Source: Firmicutes bacterium AF25-13AC
Lineage (GTDB): Bacteria > Bacillota > Clostridia > Lachnospirales > Lachnospiraceae
NCBI GenBank assembly: GCA_003478935.1
Contig: QUFP01000073.1
Span: 1-8,204 of the forward strand
DNA: 8,204 bases
Direction of reading: 5' to 3'
Part shown: positions 1-6,143 of the stretch, one piece after another
How the letters are laid out: every line of letters starts with the position of its first letter
Position numbering within the stretch: the stretch's first letter is position 1
Notes under the pieces: generated by a model
Databases searched by the model: none
Told to the model about the DNA's origin: nothing
Seen by the model: the letters and a program-made list of their open reading frames with translations, nothing else
Translations under genes and position numbers: made by a program

Positions 1-120
1 AATGCTTATGTGTCATAAAGTAGCATATAAAAATTGATATGCAGCCCTACTATTCCAAACAAACATTGTTAAAAATGACGAAATCTTTTGAGGTTTTACA
101 TATCATATCGTGAATAACGC

Positions 121-149
121 TTGATTTATCGGCATTTTCATGGTAACAT
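121..149 (+). promoter_or_regulatory. Candidate sigma-70/sigma-A promoter upstream of the DUF6199-like gene
   Basis: TTGATT at 121-126 resembles a -35 box. It lies exactly 17 bases before TAACAT at 144-149, a -10-like hexamer preceded by TGG (141-143), which gives the TGn extended -10 signature. Transcription would start near 156 and leave a leader of about 55 bases. That leader contains the 8-base palindrome TGTATACA (173-180). The promoter could serve all three small downstream genes, although the spacing between them also leaves room for internal promoters. The call rests on pattern matching alone. Confidence 0.4.
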
Positions 150-210
150 TATCCTAAGATATAGTGTAGAAATGTATACAAGGATACTTAGTTGAAAGGA
201 GGGAAATTTG

Positions 211-411
211 GTGGACTATTTATGGGTGTTGGTATTATTGATTTTGGGAGTTTGTATGGTCTGTTATCCTAAAATATTATGGAAAATAGAAAATTTATTC
301 ACAGTAAAAAATGGTGAACCAACCGAACTATATTTAGTATTAATGCGGATTGGTGGTGTATTTTTTATTATTTGTTCAGTTGGTATGATTATATATCTAA
401 TTATAAAATGA
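211..411 (+). CDS. Small two-helix membrane protein, DUF6199-like
   Basis: This encodes a protein of about 66 residues with two hydrophobic segments: an N-terminal helix (about residues 2-20) and a C-terminal helix (about 45-65). The short polar linker between them contains a KILWKIENLF stretch and an E-P-T-E-L-Y motif followed by RIGG. That layout (helix, W-K-I, E-P-x-x-x-Y, R-x-G-G, helix) is what I recall of DUF6199 membrane proteins, whose function is unknown. The ribosome binding site AAAGGAGGG (195-203) sits 8 bases before GTG at 211 and only 5 before an in-frame TTG at 208, so GTG is preferred, though TTG would add just one residue. It is the first gene of an AT-rich trio followed by a secreted protein and a lipoprotein, so all three products are predicted to work at or outside the membrane. 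No enzymatic motif is visible. Confidence 0.75.
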   Translation: MDYLWVLVLLILGVCMVCYPKILWKIENLFTVKNGEPTELYLVLMRIGGVFFIICSVGMIIYLIIK

Positions 412-481
412 AACACCCTTATAGTTCTTAAATTGTATCCTATTATTCGAATTCAATAATTTCAAGAAAGGAGTGAACTGT

Positions 482-850
482 ATGAATAAGATATTTAAAA
501 AGGTTATATCATTGGCACTTATAGGAACGCTATGTATAGGTGCAAGTACGACGACTTTTGCAAGTGAGTTATCGCCGGAAGCAAAGGCAGAAGCGACACA
601 AACTAATGAAAGTGAGCGGAAAGTAAATTGGTGGCAAGTTGGTTGGAAAGTTTTATCCGACTATTTTGAAAAACTTATCGATCTTGATGGACAGAGCGTA
701 AAAGATAGTAATTGGGCATATCTTGTGTCTCCGAGTATTGAATTTAATACTGGCGAGATGGGAAATGAAGTATACTTTAAACCAGAAGTAAATAATTCAG
801 TTGGTTCAATGCGTATGCATGGACATCGAGTGATTTTTGTTGATATTTAA
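482..850 (+). CDS. Secreted protein of unknown family
   Basis: This encodes 122 residues. The N-terminus is a classical Sec signal peptide: a positive MNKIFKK start, a hydrophobic core (residues 8-21), and a likely cleavage after T-F-A at residue 27. The mature part of about 95 residues has no cysteine. It begins with a charged, alanine- and glutamate-rich stretch, then an aromatic patch (NWWQVGWK), and ends in a His/Met-containing, strand-like tail (about MRMHGHRVIFVDI). I do not recognise a family. The start is ATG 482, since the site AAAGGAG at 467-473 lies 8 bases upstream of it. A GTG at 473 overlaps that site and is unlikely. A hairpin follows 10 bases after the stop. Its small size, its export and its place between a small membrane protein and a lipoprotein would fit a bacteriocin-like or cell-surface peptide, but nothing in the sequence proves this. 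Confidence 0.7.
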   Translation: MNKIFKKVISLALIGTLCIGASTTTFASELSPEAKAEATQTNESERKVNWWQVGWKVLSDYFEKLIDLDGQSVKDSNWAYLVSPSIEFNTGEMGNEVYFKPEVNNSVGSMRMHGHRVIFVDI

Positions 851-860
851 TGGAAAAAAT

Positions 861-913
861 AGAAAGCATTGAGAATATTTCATAATTTCTTGAAAGTACT
901 CTCAGTGCTTTCT
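861..913 (+). terminator. Hairpin after the secreted-protein gene, possibly a bidirectional terminator
   Basis: The arms AGAAAGCATTGAGA (861-874) and TCTCAGTGCTTTCT (900-913) pair over 14 bases with one G-T wobble. After one mismatch the stem continues inward through 876-880 and 894-898, leaving a 13-base loop. T-rich sequence follows on the + strand (TTTCTTT, 909-915). On the other strand the stem would be followed by a run of six T (complement of 854-859). The hairpin probably separates the secreted-protein gene from the lipoprotein gene or attenuates read-through, because no other promoter-like site is obvious in the 24 bases before the next start. Confidence 0.6.
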
Positions 914-937
914 TTGATAATATGAAAGGAGAAATAA

Positions 938-1426
938 ATGCAAAAAAAACAACTTTCTGTATTAGTACTAATTATTTTATGCTTTTTATTAGGATGTAAC
1001 AGAGAAACACCAAAAGATGAATCTCAACAAAATTATGAAGATGAATCTAATATTTCTAAAACAAATGGAGAAGAACTTGTAAATATAAACAGTGAATTGT
1101 TAGGTTCGACTCCTTTTGATATCCAAATCGATAAAACAGCATTGCAGACTAGAAAAGAAACAGAAACAGAAGTTACAATAAAGACAAATTTAACAGACTG
1201 GGGTTATACTGTTTCTTCTGAAAAAGGGAAAATATCTGATATAAATAAAAATTCATTCATATATATAGCACCTAAAGATGAGAGGGATGATACTATAAAA
1301 ATACAATTATCGGACTATGAAAATGGCATATCATATGAATATACAATTCCACTTATTTTTGCGGGAAACAATGAACATTCTTTAGATAAATTCAAGGAAA
1401 ATCTTTCAAGATTACCTAATAGTTAG
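938..1426 (+). CDS. Lipoprotein with an Ig-like domain, function unknown
   Basis: This encodes 162 residues. It has a short signal peptide with lipobox L-L-G-C and Cys20 as the lipidated residue, so the product should be anchored to the outer face of the cell membrane. Residues 21-50 form an acidic, Asn/Gln/Ser-rich linker. Residues of about 60-145 show alternating strand-like segments (IQIDKTAL, EVTIKTN, YTVSSEKGKI, FIYIAPKD, TIKIQLSD, YEYTIPLIF) typical of a bacterial Ig-like fold. A charged tail follows. The start is ATG 938 with AAAGGAG (925-931) 6 bases upstream. The gene is AT-rich like its two upstream neighbours and unlike everything after 1485. No catalytic residues are apparent, and the fold is inferred from the strand pattern only. 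A surface-binding or immunity-type role is possible but unproven. Confidence 0.7.
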   Translation: MQKKQLSVLVLIILCFLLGCNRETPKDESQQNYEDESNISKTNGEELVNINSELLGSTPFDIQIDKTALQTRKETETEVTIKTNLTDWGYTVSSEKGKISDINKNSFIYIAPKDERDDTIKIQLSDYENGISYEYTIPLIFAGNNEHSLDKFKENLSRLPNS

Positions 1427-1507
1427 TAAAGAGTCGATAGACTAAAGTACCACCATCCTCTTTTATTTCAACTGAATATCCATCCCGCCGCACCGCAGCG
1501 GCACATG
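1427..1507. other. Composition junction between AT-rich DNA and the GC-rich mobile module
   Basis: Up to about 1480 the sequence is AT-rich. From 1484 it becomes GC-rich and stays so to about 8130. Right at the switch lies a small hairpin, GCCGC (1487-1491) with GCGGC (1498-1502), followed by CATGAAGCAG (1504-1513). The junction is a candidate left boundary of the mobile module or an old recombination joint. No gene is seen here. Confidence 0.45.
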
Positions 1508-1543
1508 AAGCAGTAAATCCGAAAAAGATTTGCTGCTTTTTTT
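1508..1543 (+). terminator. Intrinsic terminator upstream of the mobilization region
   Basis: A 12-pair stem (1508-1519 with 1527-1538, one G-T wobble, built on GCAGTAAATC and GATTTGCTGC) closes a 7-base loop, CGAAAAA. It runs directly into seven T (1537-1543). This is a textbook rho-independent terminator on the + strand. It insulates the mobilization genes from transcription entering from the left. No gene obviously ends just before it, so it may be what remains of a lost upstream gene of the module. Confidence 0.8.
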
Positions 1544-1835
1544 GCGTCCATTTTTGGCAAATTTCCAAAAGTTCCGTATTAGACAGTGAAACCAAAAAAG
1601 GCTGCCATTTTTTTCAGACAGCGGGCAAAACGCAGCTTCCGAAACGCCTTATTGTCGGGAAAGACCGAGCCGCCGGAAAAGTTCTTGCCGGAAAGTCCGT
1701 CCATTCTGCTCTTTTGTGGTTTGTAGGGAGTAAGGGAAAAACGCCAGCCCGCAGCCTTTTATAAAAAAAGCTGGTTATAGATTTTCTGAAAAAGTGGCAG
1801 TAGCAAGTGAACGGCAGGCCGGCAGTTTCTTAGAG

Positions 1836-1941
1836 CAAGATTCTACCGAGGTGCCAAAATTCGCTTATCGCTCATTTTGCCCCTGCGGGAATCTTGTTGG
1901 GGAGTGCCTTCCCCAAACCCTGCTTATGCGGCTTGCGCCGC
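1836..1941 (+). other. oriT: Candidate origin of transfer (oriT)
   Basis: The gene-free stretch 1544-2053 upstream of mobC holds a dense cluster of inverted repeats. The outer arms CAAGATTC (1836-1843) and GAATCTTG (1889-1896) enclose inner arms CAAAAT (1855-1860) and ATTTTG (1874-1879), with further CCG/CGG and AGG/CCT pairing between them. Immediately after come TTGGGGA (1897-1903) with TCCCCAA (1910-1916), then AACCCTGCTTATG, then GCGGC (1928-1932) with GCCGC (1937-1941). An oriT usually sits just upstream of mobC and relaxase genes, with inverted repeats flanking nic. CCCTGC at 1918-1923 loosely resembles the TCCTG core of IncP-type nic sites, so nicking there is a guess. Bases 1544-1835 show only weak repeats and no gene. 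Confidence 0.5.
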
Positions 1942-2053
1942 TGAAAAACCCCTCAAAATATTTTTCGGATTTTTCAAAAACAGTTCCGCTTCACACCCTG
2001 TTTTTCTCCTATTAGTGAGAGGACACCACGCACAGAAAGGAGGTCAACCACCT

Positions 2054-2449
2054 ATGAAACGATACAACACGCCGCACCGCAGCCGGGTAGTCAAAACACG
2101 CATGACCGAGGAAGAATACGCCGAGTTTGCCCAGCGGCTTTCTGCTTACCACATGAGCCAAGCCGAGTTTATCCGGCAAGCCATAACCGGGGCAGCCATA
2201 CGCCCCATCATAACCGTTTCCCCCATCAATGACGAGCTGCTTGCCGCTGTCGGGAAGCTGACCGCCGAATACGGGAGGATCGGCGGCAACTTAAACCAGA
2301 TAGCCCGGACGCTGAACGAGTGGCACAGTCCCTATCCGCAGCTTGCCGGGGAGGTACGGGCGGCGGTTTCCGACCTTGCTGCCCTAAAGTTTGAAGTCTT
2401 GCAGAAAGTGGGTGACGCTGTTGGCAACATTCAAACATATCAGCTCTAA
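2054..2449 (+). CDS. mobC: Plasmid mobilization relaxosome accessory protein MobC
   Basis: This encodes 131 residues. MobC proteins bind oriT and open the DNA near nic so that the relaxase can cut, working in the cytoplasmic relaxosome. Residues of about 10-45 (VVKTRMTEEEYAEF through SQAEFIRQAI) look like a ribbon-helix-helix DNA-binding fold. The stretch GGNLNQIARTLN at 77-88 is the hallmark of the MobC family, and a C-terminal helix follows. The start is ATG 2054 with AAAGGAGGT (2036-2044) 9 bases upstream. The same frame stays open to about 1877 but crosses the oriT repeats and has no site, so the longer form is rejected. The gene overlaps the start of the relaxase gene by about 29 bases, which implies coupled translation. 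The length is normal for the family. Confidence 0.9.
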   Translation: MKRYNTPHRSRVVKTRMTEEEYAEFAQRLSAYHMSQAEFIRQAITGAAIRPIITVSPINDELLAAVGKLTAEYGRIGGNLNQIARTLNEWHSPYPQLAGEVRAAVSDLAALKFEVLQKVGDAVGNIQTYQL

Positions 2450-4045
2450 AAACGCCGACTATGGCGCAGCGGAAGCCTATCTCACATTTGAGCATGACGA
2501 GTTTACCATGAAAGCCACCCTTGATGAAAACGGGCGGCTGATACCGAGGGAGGATTACCGCATTTCTTCCCTCAACTGCGGGGGCGAGGATTTCGCTGTT
2601 GCCTGTATGCGAGCCAATCTCCGCTATGAGAAAAACCAAAAACGGGAAGATGTGAAAAGCCACCACTATATCATCAGCTTTGACCCACGGGACGGGACAG
2701 ACAACGGCTTGACCGTAGACCGGGCGCAGGAGCTGGGCGAGCAGTTCTGCAAGGAGCATTTCCCCGGACACCAAGCCTAATCTGCACCCACCCGGACGGG
2801 CATAACCACAGCGGGAATATCCATGTGCATATCGTCATCAACTCCCTGCGGATTTACGAAGTCCCGCTTCTGCCCTACATGGACAGACCAGCCGACACGC
2901 TGGAGGGCTGCAAGCACCGCTGCACCAACGCCGCTATGGAATATTTCAAGAGCGAAGTCATGGAAATGTGCCACCGGGAGGGGCTTTACCAAATCGACCT
3001 CTTGAACGGCAGCAAGGAACGGATAACCGAACGGGAATACTGGGCGGCAAAGAAAGGGCAGCTTGCCCTTGACAAAGAGAACGCCGCCAGAGAAGCCGCC
3101 GGACAGCCGACCAAGCCCACCAAGTTTGAAACGGACAAGGCGAAGCTGCGCCGGACGATACGGCAGGCACTTTCCCAAGCTGGCAGCTTTGACGAGTTTT
3201 CTTCCCTTTTGCTGCGGGAGGGTGTGACCGTCAAGGAGAGCCGGGGGCGGCTTTCCTACCTCACGCCGGACAGGACAAAGCCTATCACAGCCCGAAAGCT
3301 GGGGGACGATTTTGACAAGGCTGCTGTCCTTGCCCTGCTCACGCAGAACGCCCACAGAGCTGCCGAACAGACCAAAGCCATACCCGAATACCCTGCCGCA
3401 GTTAAAAAGCCGTTACAAGGGGAAAAAGCTGCAAAAACCACCCCGGCAGACAACACCTTGCAGCGCATGGTTGACCGGGAAGCCAAGCGAGCCGAGGGCA
3501 AGGGCGTGGGCTATGACCGCTGGGCGGCAAAGCACAACCTAAAGCAAATGGCAGCTACCGTTACCGCCTATCAGCAGTACGGCTTTTCCTCCCCGGAGGA
3601 ACTGGACGAAGCCTGTTCTGCCGCCTATGCCGCCATGCAGGAAAGCCTTGCGTGGTTGAAGCAGGTGGAAAAGACGCTGAACGGGAAAAAGGAGCTGCAA
3701 CGGCAGGTGCTTGCCTATTCCAAGACCCGCCCTGTCCGGGACGGGCTGAAACAGCAGAAAAACGCCAAAGCAAAAGCAGCCTACCGTCAGAAGCATGAAA
3801 GTGACTTTATCATAGCAGACGCAGCCGCCCGCTATTTCAGGGAGAACGGCATTTCCAAGCTGCCGAGCTATAAATCCCTGCAAGCAGAGATTGAAAGCCT
3901 TATCAAAGAGAAAAACAGCGGCTACAACGATTACCGGGCAAAACGGGAGGAGTACCGCCGCTTGCAGACTGTCAAGGGCAATATCGACCAGATTTTACGC
4001 CGGAGCGAGCCGCAGCGCAGAAAGGAGCAGAGCCATGAACGGTAA
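2421..4045 (+). pseudogene. Relaxase (MobA/VirD2 type), interrupted by a single-base frameshift
   Basis: A relaxase nicks oriT, stays bound to the 5' end and pilots the strand into the recipient. The first part begins MATFKHISSKNADYG and ends at TAA 2778-2780 after FPGHQA. The next frame back, entered at 2777, continues with LICTHPDG and then the metal-binding histidine motif H-V-H-I-V-I-N (codons 2822-2842), running to 4045. Together the two parts give about 541 residues, a usual family length, with a helical, lysine- and arginine-rich C-terminal half. Joining the frames needs one extra C in the CC run at 2776-2777 (GCCCTA instead of GCCTA). Without it, the N-terminal piece (119 residues) lacks the HxHxxxN motif, and the C-terminal piece has no good start before GTG 2825, which drops the first histidines. 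The start is probably TTG 2421 (GTG 2412 possible) inside the mobC 3' end. Tyr14 is a candidate nucleophile. Confidence 0.85.
2775..2780 (+). other. Frameshift point in the relaxase gene
   Basis: The reading frame GCC-TAA stops here, while reading C2777 a second time (GCC then CTA) continues the relaxase smoothly. The local bases (CAAGCCTAA) do not form an X-XXY-YYZ slippery heptamer. A lost C, either real or a sequencing error, is therefore more likely than programmed frameshifting. Confidence 0.75.
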
Positions 4046-4421
4046 TATCCCCCGCATGGACTACCGCCAGTACCGGGCAGCCCGCCGCCTTGTGCATGAG
4101 TGCTGCAACTATGACAGCGGGAACTGCCTGCTGTTGGAGGACGGCGAGCCTTGCGTGTGTGTACAGAGTATCAGCTATTCGCTGCTCTGCCGCTGGTTTA
4201 CCGCCGCTGTCCTGCCCCTTGATGAAGCACTGGAAGCCGCCCTCTTGCGCCGGGGAAGCCGGAAACGCTGCGCTGTCTGCGGGGCGTTCTTCTTCCCAAA
4301 ATCCAACCGGGGGAAATACTGCCCGGACTGCGCCGGACGCATGAAGCGGATAAACGCCGCCAAACGGAAGCGGAAACAAAGGGAGAAATGTCACGCTTTA
4401 GGGCATTTCAAACCCGCATAA
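4035..4421 (+). CDS. Cysteine-rich VLP-domain protein
   Basis: This encodes 128 residues with many cysteines. The N-terminal part has C23, C24, C31, C40, C42 and C52 followed by the eponymous V-L-P at 59-61. A zinc-ribbon-like set, C79-x2-C82 and C96-x2-C99, comes next, and then a strongly basic tail (RINAAKRKRKQREK). This matches the Cys_rich_VLP family, found beside relaxase genes in Clostridia mobile elements. Its role is unknown. The basic tail and zinc ribbon suggest DNA binding, perhaps at the relaxosome. The start is ATG 4035 with AAAGGAG (4021-4027) 7 bases upstream. It overlaps the 3' end of the relaxase gene by 11 bases, so it belongs to the same transcript and was probably coupled to relaxase translation. 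Confidence 0.85.
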   Translation: MNGNIPRMDYRQYRAARRLVHECCNYDSGNCLLLEDGEPCVCVQSISYSLLCRWFTAAVLPLDEALEAALLRRGSRKRCAVCGAFFFPKSNRGKYCPDCAGRMKRINAAKRKRKQREKCHALGHFKPA

Positions 4422-4433
4422 ATCAAGGCTTTT

Positions 4434-4464
4434 TTGGAGGGTGTCAAAGGGTGCGTGATACATT
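4434..4464 (+). promoter_or_regulatory. Weak candidate promoter before repA
   Basis: The 130-base gap between the VLP gene and repA contains TTGGAG (4434-4439). After 19 bases comes TACATT (4459-4464) preceded by TGA, an extended -10 pattern. It would start the repA-ATPase-tnpW transcript. The spacing is longer than ideal and both boxes are imperfect, so this is a weak call. Nothing else clear is seen in the gap. Confidence 0.25.
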
Positions 4465-4551
4465 TATCCTTTTCCCTTAAAAACGCCCCCTAAAAGCGTA
4501 ACAGAACCCACAGACAGACACCACAAGGAGGTGAACCCTATCGCTGATTAT

Positions 4552-5292
4552 ATGACCGCAGGAACGGAGCTGCCCGCTTACCTGCCTTACCCCCGTTTCC
4601 TGCTGGAAACAGACCTATCCCACACCGCAAGAGAGTTATATGCGCTGCTGTTAGACCGTTCCACCCTTTCGCAGAAGAACGGCTGGCAGGACAGCGAGGG
4701 ACGGACATACATTGTCTACCCCATAGCAGAGATAGCGGAAATGCTGGATAAAGGCTGCACCACCATAAAGGGCGCACTGAACGAACTGGACGCTGCCGGG
4801 CTGCTGGAACGCAGACGGACGGGCTTTTCTGCCGCCAACCGTCTGTATGTGAAAGTGCCGCCTATCCCAGTGGTACAGTTTTCCGACCAACTGACGGACG
4901 GAAAACCGCCCCTCATAAGGGCGGGAAACCGACCAACTGACAGCCGGAAAACTGACCTTATGACGGTCGGAAAACCGTCCCCTAACCAAACTAATATAAA
5001 CAACCTAATAGAGAGCCAAACAAAAGGAGCGAGTGAGGGGCAGCCCCCCGCCGCTTATGGCAGATATAAAAATGTATTTCTTTCTGACACAGAACTTTTG
5101 GAGCTGGAACAGGACTTCCCCGGCAAGTGGGAGTATTACCTTGACCGCCTTTCCTGCCACATCGCTTCCACCGGGAAGCAGTACCAGAGCCATGCAGCCA
5201 CCATTTACAAGTGGGCGCAGGAGGACGCTGCCAAAGAGAAGCCAAAGAAAGGCATACCGGACTATTCATTCAAGGAGGGAGAAAGCCTATGA
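4552..5292 (+). CDS. repA: Replication initiator protein A, RepA_N family
   Basis: This encodes about 246 residues from ATG 4552. RepA_N initiators bind repeats in the origin and recruit the helicase loader. Residues 5-101 (TELPAYLPYPRFLL, LYALLLDRSTLS, YIVYPIAEIAEMLD, TTIKGALNELDAAGLLERRR, NRLYVK) form the N-terminal winged-helix domain. Residues of about 105-165 are a low-complexity linker encoded by repeated DNA. Residues of about 168-228 form a helical C-terminal domain with W-E-Y-Y and Y-K-W-A motifs, like the DUF6017-type tail of related proteins. The start is unclear. AAGGAGG (4525-4531) ideally positions an ATC at 4540, in frame and followed by A-D-Y-M-T. GTG 4531 overlaps the site, and ATG 4552 is 20 bases away. 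The stop overlaps the next start (ATGA, 5289-5292), so it is coupled to the ATPase gene. Confidence 0.85.
   Translation: MTAGTELPAYLPYPRFLLETDLSHTARELYALLLDRSTLSQKNGWQDSEGRTYIVYPIAEIAEMLDKGCTTIKGALNELDAAGLLERRRTGFSAANRLYVKVPPIPVVQFSDQLTDGKPPLIRAGNRPTDSRKTDLMTVGKPSPNQTNINNLIESQTKGASEGQPPAAYGRYKNVFLSDTELLELEQDFPGKWEYYLDRLSCHIASTGKQYQSHAATIYKWAQEDAAKEKPKKGIPDYSFKEGESL
4883..4982 (+). repeat. oriV: Repeat cluster inside repA, candidate replication origin
   Basis: CCGACCAACTGAC occurs twice (4883-4895 and 4929-4941). TGACGGnCGGAAAACCG followed by CCCCT occurs at 4892-4913 and, with one extra T, at 4961-4983. A third partial copy, CTGACAGCCGGAAAACTGAC, lies at 4938-4956. Hairpins CCGCCC/GGGCGG (4906-4911 with 4919-4924) and GACGGT/ACCGTC (4962-4967 with 4974-4979) are interleaved. 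In the RepA_N plasmid family the origin commonly lies as repeats within the middle of the rep gene, which is exactly this position. Origin activity is inferred from that precedent. Confidence 0.5.
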
Positions 5293-6143
5293 CCGATACA
5301 ATCCACAACACCATACTGCCTATGACCGACACCACAGCCGAGCCGGAGGATTACACCGGGGAGGACGGGCTTTTATACTGCGGCAAATGCCGGAAACCCA
5401 AAGAAGCCTATTTCCCGGAGGGCAAGACCTTTTTCGGGCGTGACCGCCACCCGTCAGAGTGCGACTGCCAGCGGGCAGCCCGTAAGGAACGGGAAGCCGC
5501 CGAGAAGCGGCGCAGCCACCTTGAAACGGTGGAACGGCTGAAACGGCAGGGCTTTACAGACAAGACCATGCAGGACTGGACATTTGCCAACGATAACGGC
5601 AGCTGCCCGCAGATGAAGAACGCCGCCGGATATGTGGCACGCTGGGAACAGATAAAGGACGGGAACTACGGGCTGCTCTTGTGGGGCAGGGTAGGCACTG
5701 GGAAAAGCTATTTTGCCGGGTGTATTGCAAACGCCCTCATGGAGCAGGAAGTCCCGGTGTGCATGACAAACTTTGCAGCAATATTAAACGACCTTGCCGC
5801 CAGCTTTGCGGGCAGGAACGAATATATTTCCCGCCTTTGCAGCTTCCCCCTGCTCATCATTGACGATTTTGGAATGGAGCGTGGCACAGAATACGGTCTG
5901 GAACAGGTCTACAATGTGATTGACAGCCGCTACCGGAGCAGGAAGCCGCTGATTGTGACGACCAACCTCACGCTGGAGGAATTGCAGCACCCGGAGGACA
6001 CCGCCCACGCCCGGATTTATGACCGCCTGCTTGAAATGTGTTCCCCTCTCTGCTTTACCGGGGAGAATTTGAGGAAAGCCGCCGCACAGGGAAAAATGGA
6101 ACAGCTGAAACGGCTGCTTGCCGGAAAGGAGATTTGCCTATGA
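5289..6143 (+). CDS. DnaC-like AAA+ ATPase (helicase loader)
   Basis: This encodes 284 residues. DnaC/DnaI-type ATPases load the replicative helicase at an origin, here presumably the one bound by RepA. An N-terminal zinc-finger-like unit has C31-x2-C34 and C58-x-C60. A charged helical linker (61-90) leads into the AAA+ core. Walker A is GRVGTGKS at 133-140, Walker B is LLIIDD at 188-193, sensor 1 is T-T-N at 224-226, and the arginine-finger region is A-R-I-Y-D-R at 241-246. All key residues are intact. The start is ATG 5289 with AAGGAGG (5272-5278) 10 bases upstream, overlapping the repA stop as ATGA. A second in-frame ATG (5322, Met12) lies in a context identical to the tnpW start. The stop overlaps tnpW in the same way, so repA, this gene and tnpW are one coupled unit. 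Length and motif order are normal for the family. Confidence 0.9.
   Translation: MTDTIHNTILPMTDTTAEPEDYTGEDGLLYCGKCRKPKEAYFPEGKTFFGRDRHPSECDCQRAARKEREAAEKRRSHLETVERLKRQGFTDKTMQDWTFANDNGSCPQMKNAAGYVARWEQIKDGNYGLLLWGRVGTGKSYFAGCIANALMEQEVPVCMTNFAAILNDLAASFAGRNEYISRLCSFPLLIIDDFGMERGTEYGLEQVYNVIDSRYRSRKPLIVTTNLTLEELQHPEDTAHARIYDRLLEMCSPLCFTGENLRKAAAQGKMEQLKRLLAGKEICL

Noticed and set aside
23..42. Small hairpin GCATAT/ATATGC near the window start
   Set aside because: It is a six-base AT-rich stem without a T-tract. This is expected by chance in AT-rich DNA.
482..850. Lactococcin 972-type bacteriocin
   Set aside because: The signal peptide and size fit loosely, but the glycine- and tyrosine-rich core motifs of that family are not seen.
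1794..2015. 73-residue open frame across the oriT region
   Set aside because: It begins at GTG, has no ribosome binding site, runs through nested inverted repeats and has no recognisable features. It is an accidental open frame.
1877..2053. N-terminal extension of MobC
   Set aside because: It crosses the oriT hairpins, while ATG 2054 has a strong Shine-Dalgarno site and gives the normal family length.
2226..2774. Long open frames on the minus strand opposite mobC/relaxase, with similar ones under repA and the recombinase
   Set aside because: GC-rich coding DNA gives long antisense frames. None has a ribosome site or a sensible protein composition.
2771..2785. Programmed -1 frameshift in the relaxase
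   Set aside because: No slippery heptamer is present and no stimulatory element is evident. A deleted C explains the data more simply.
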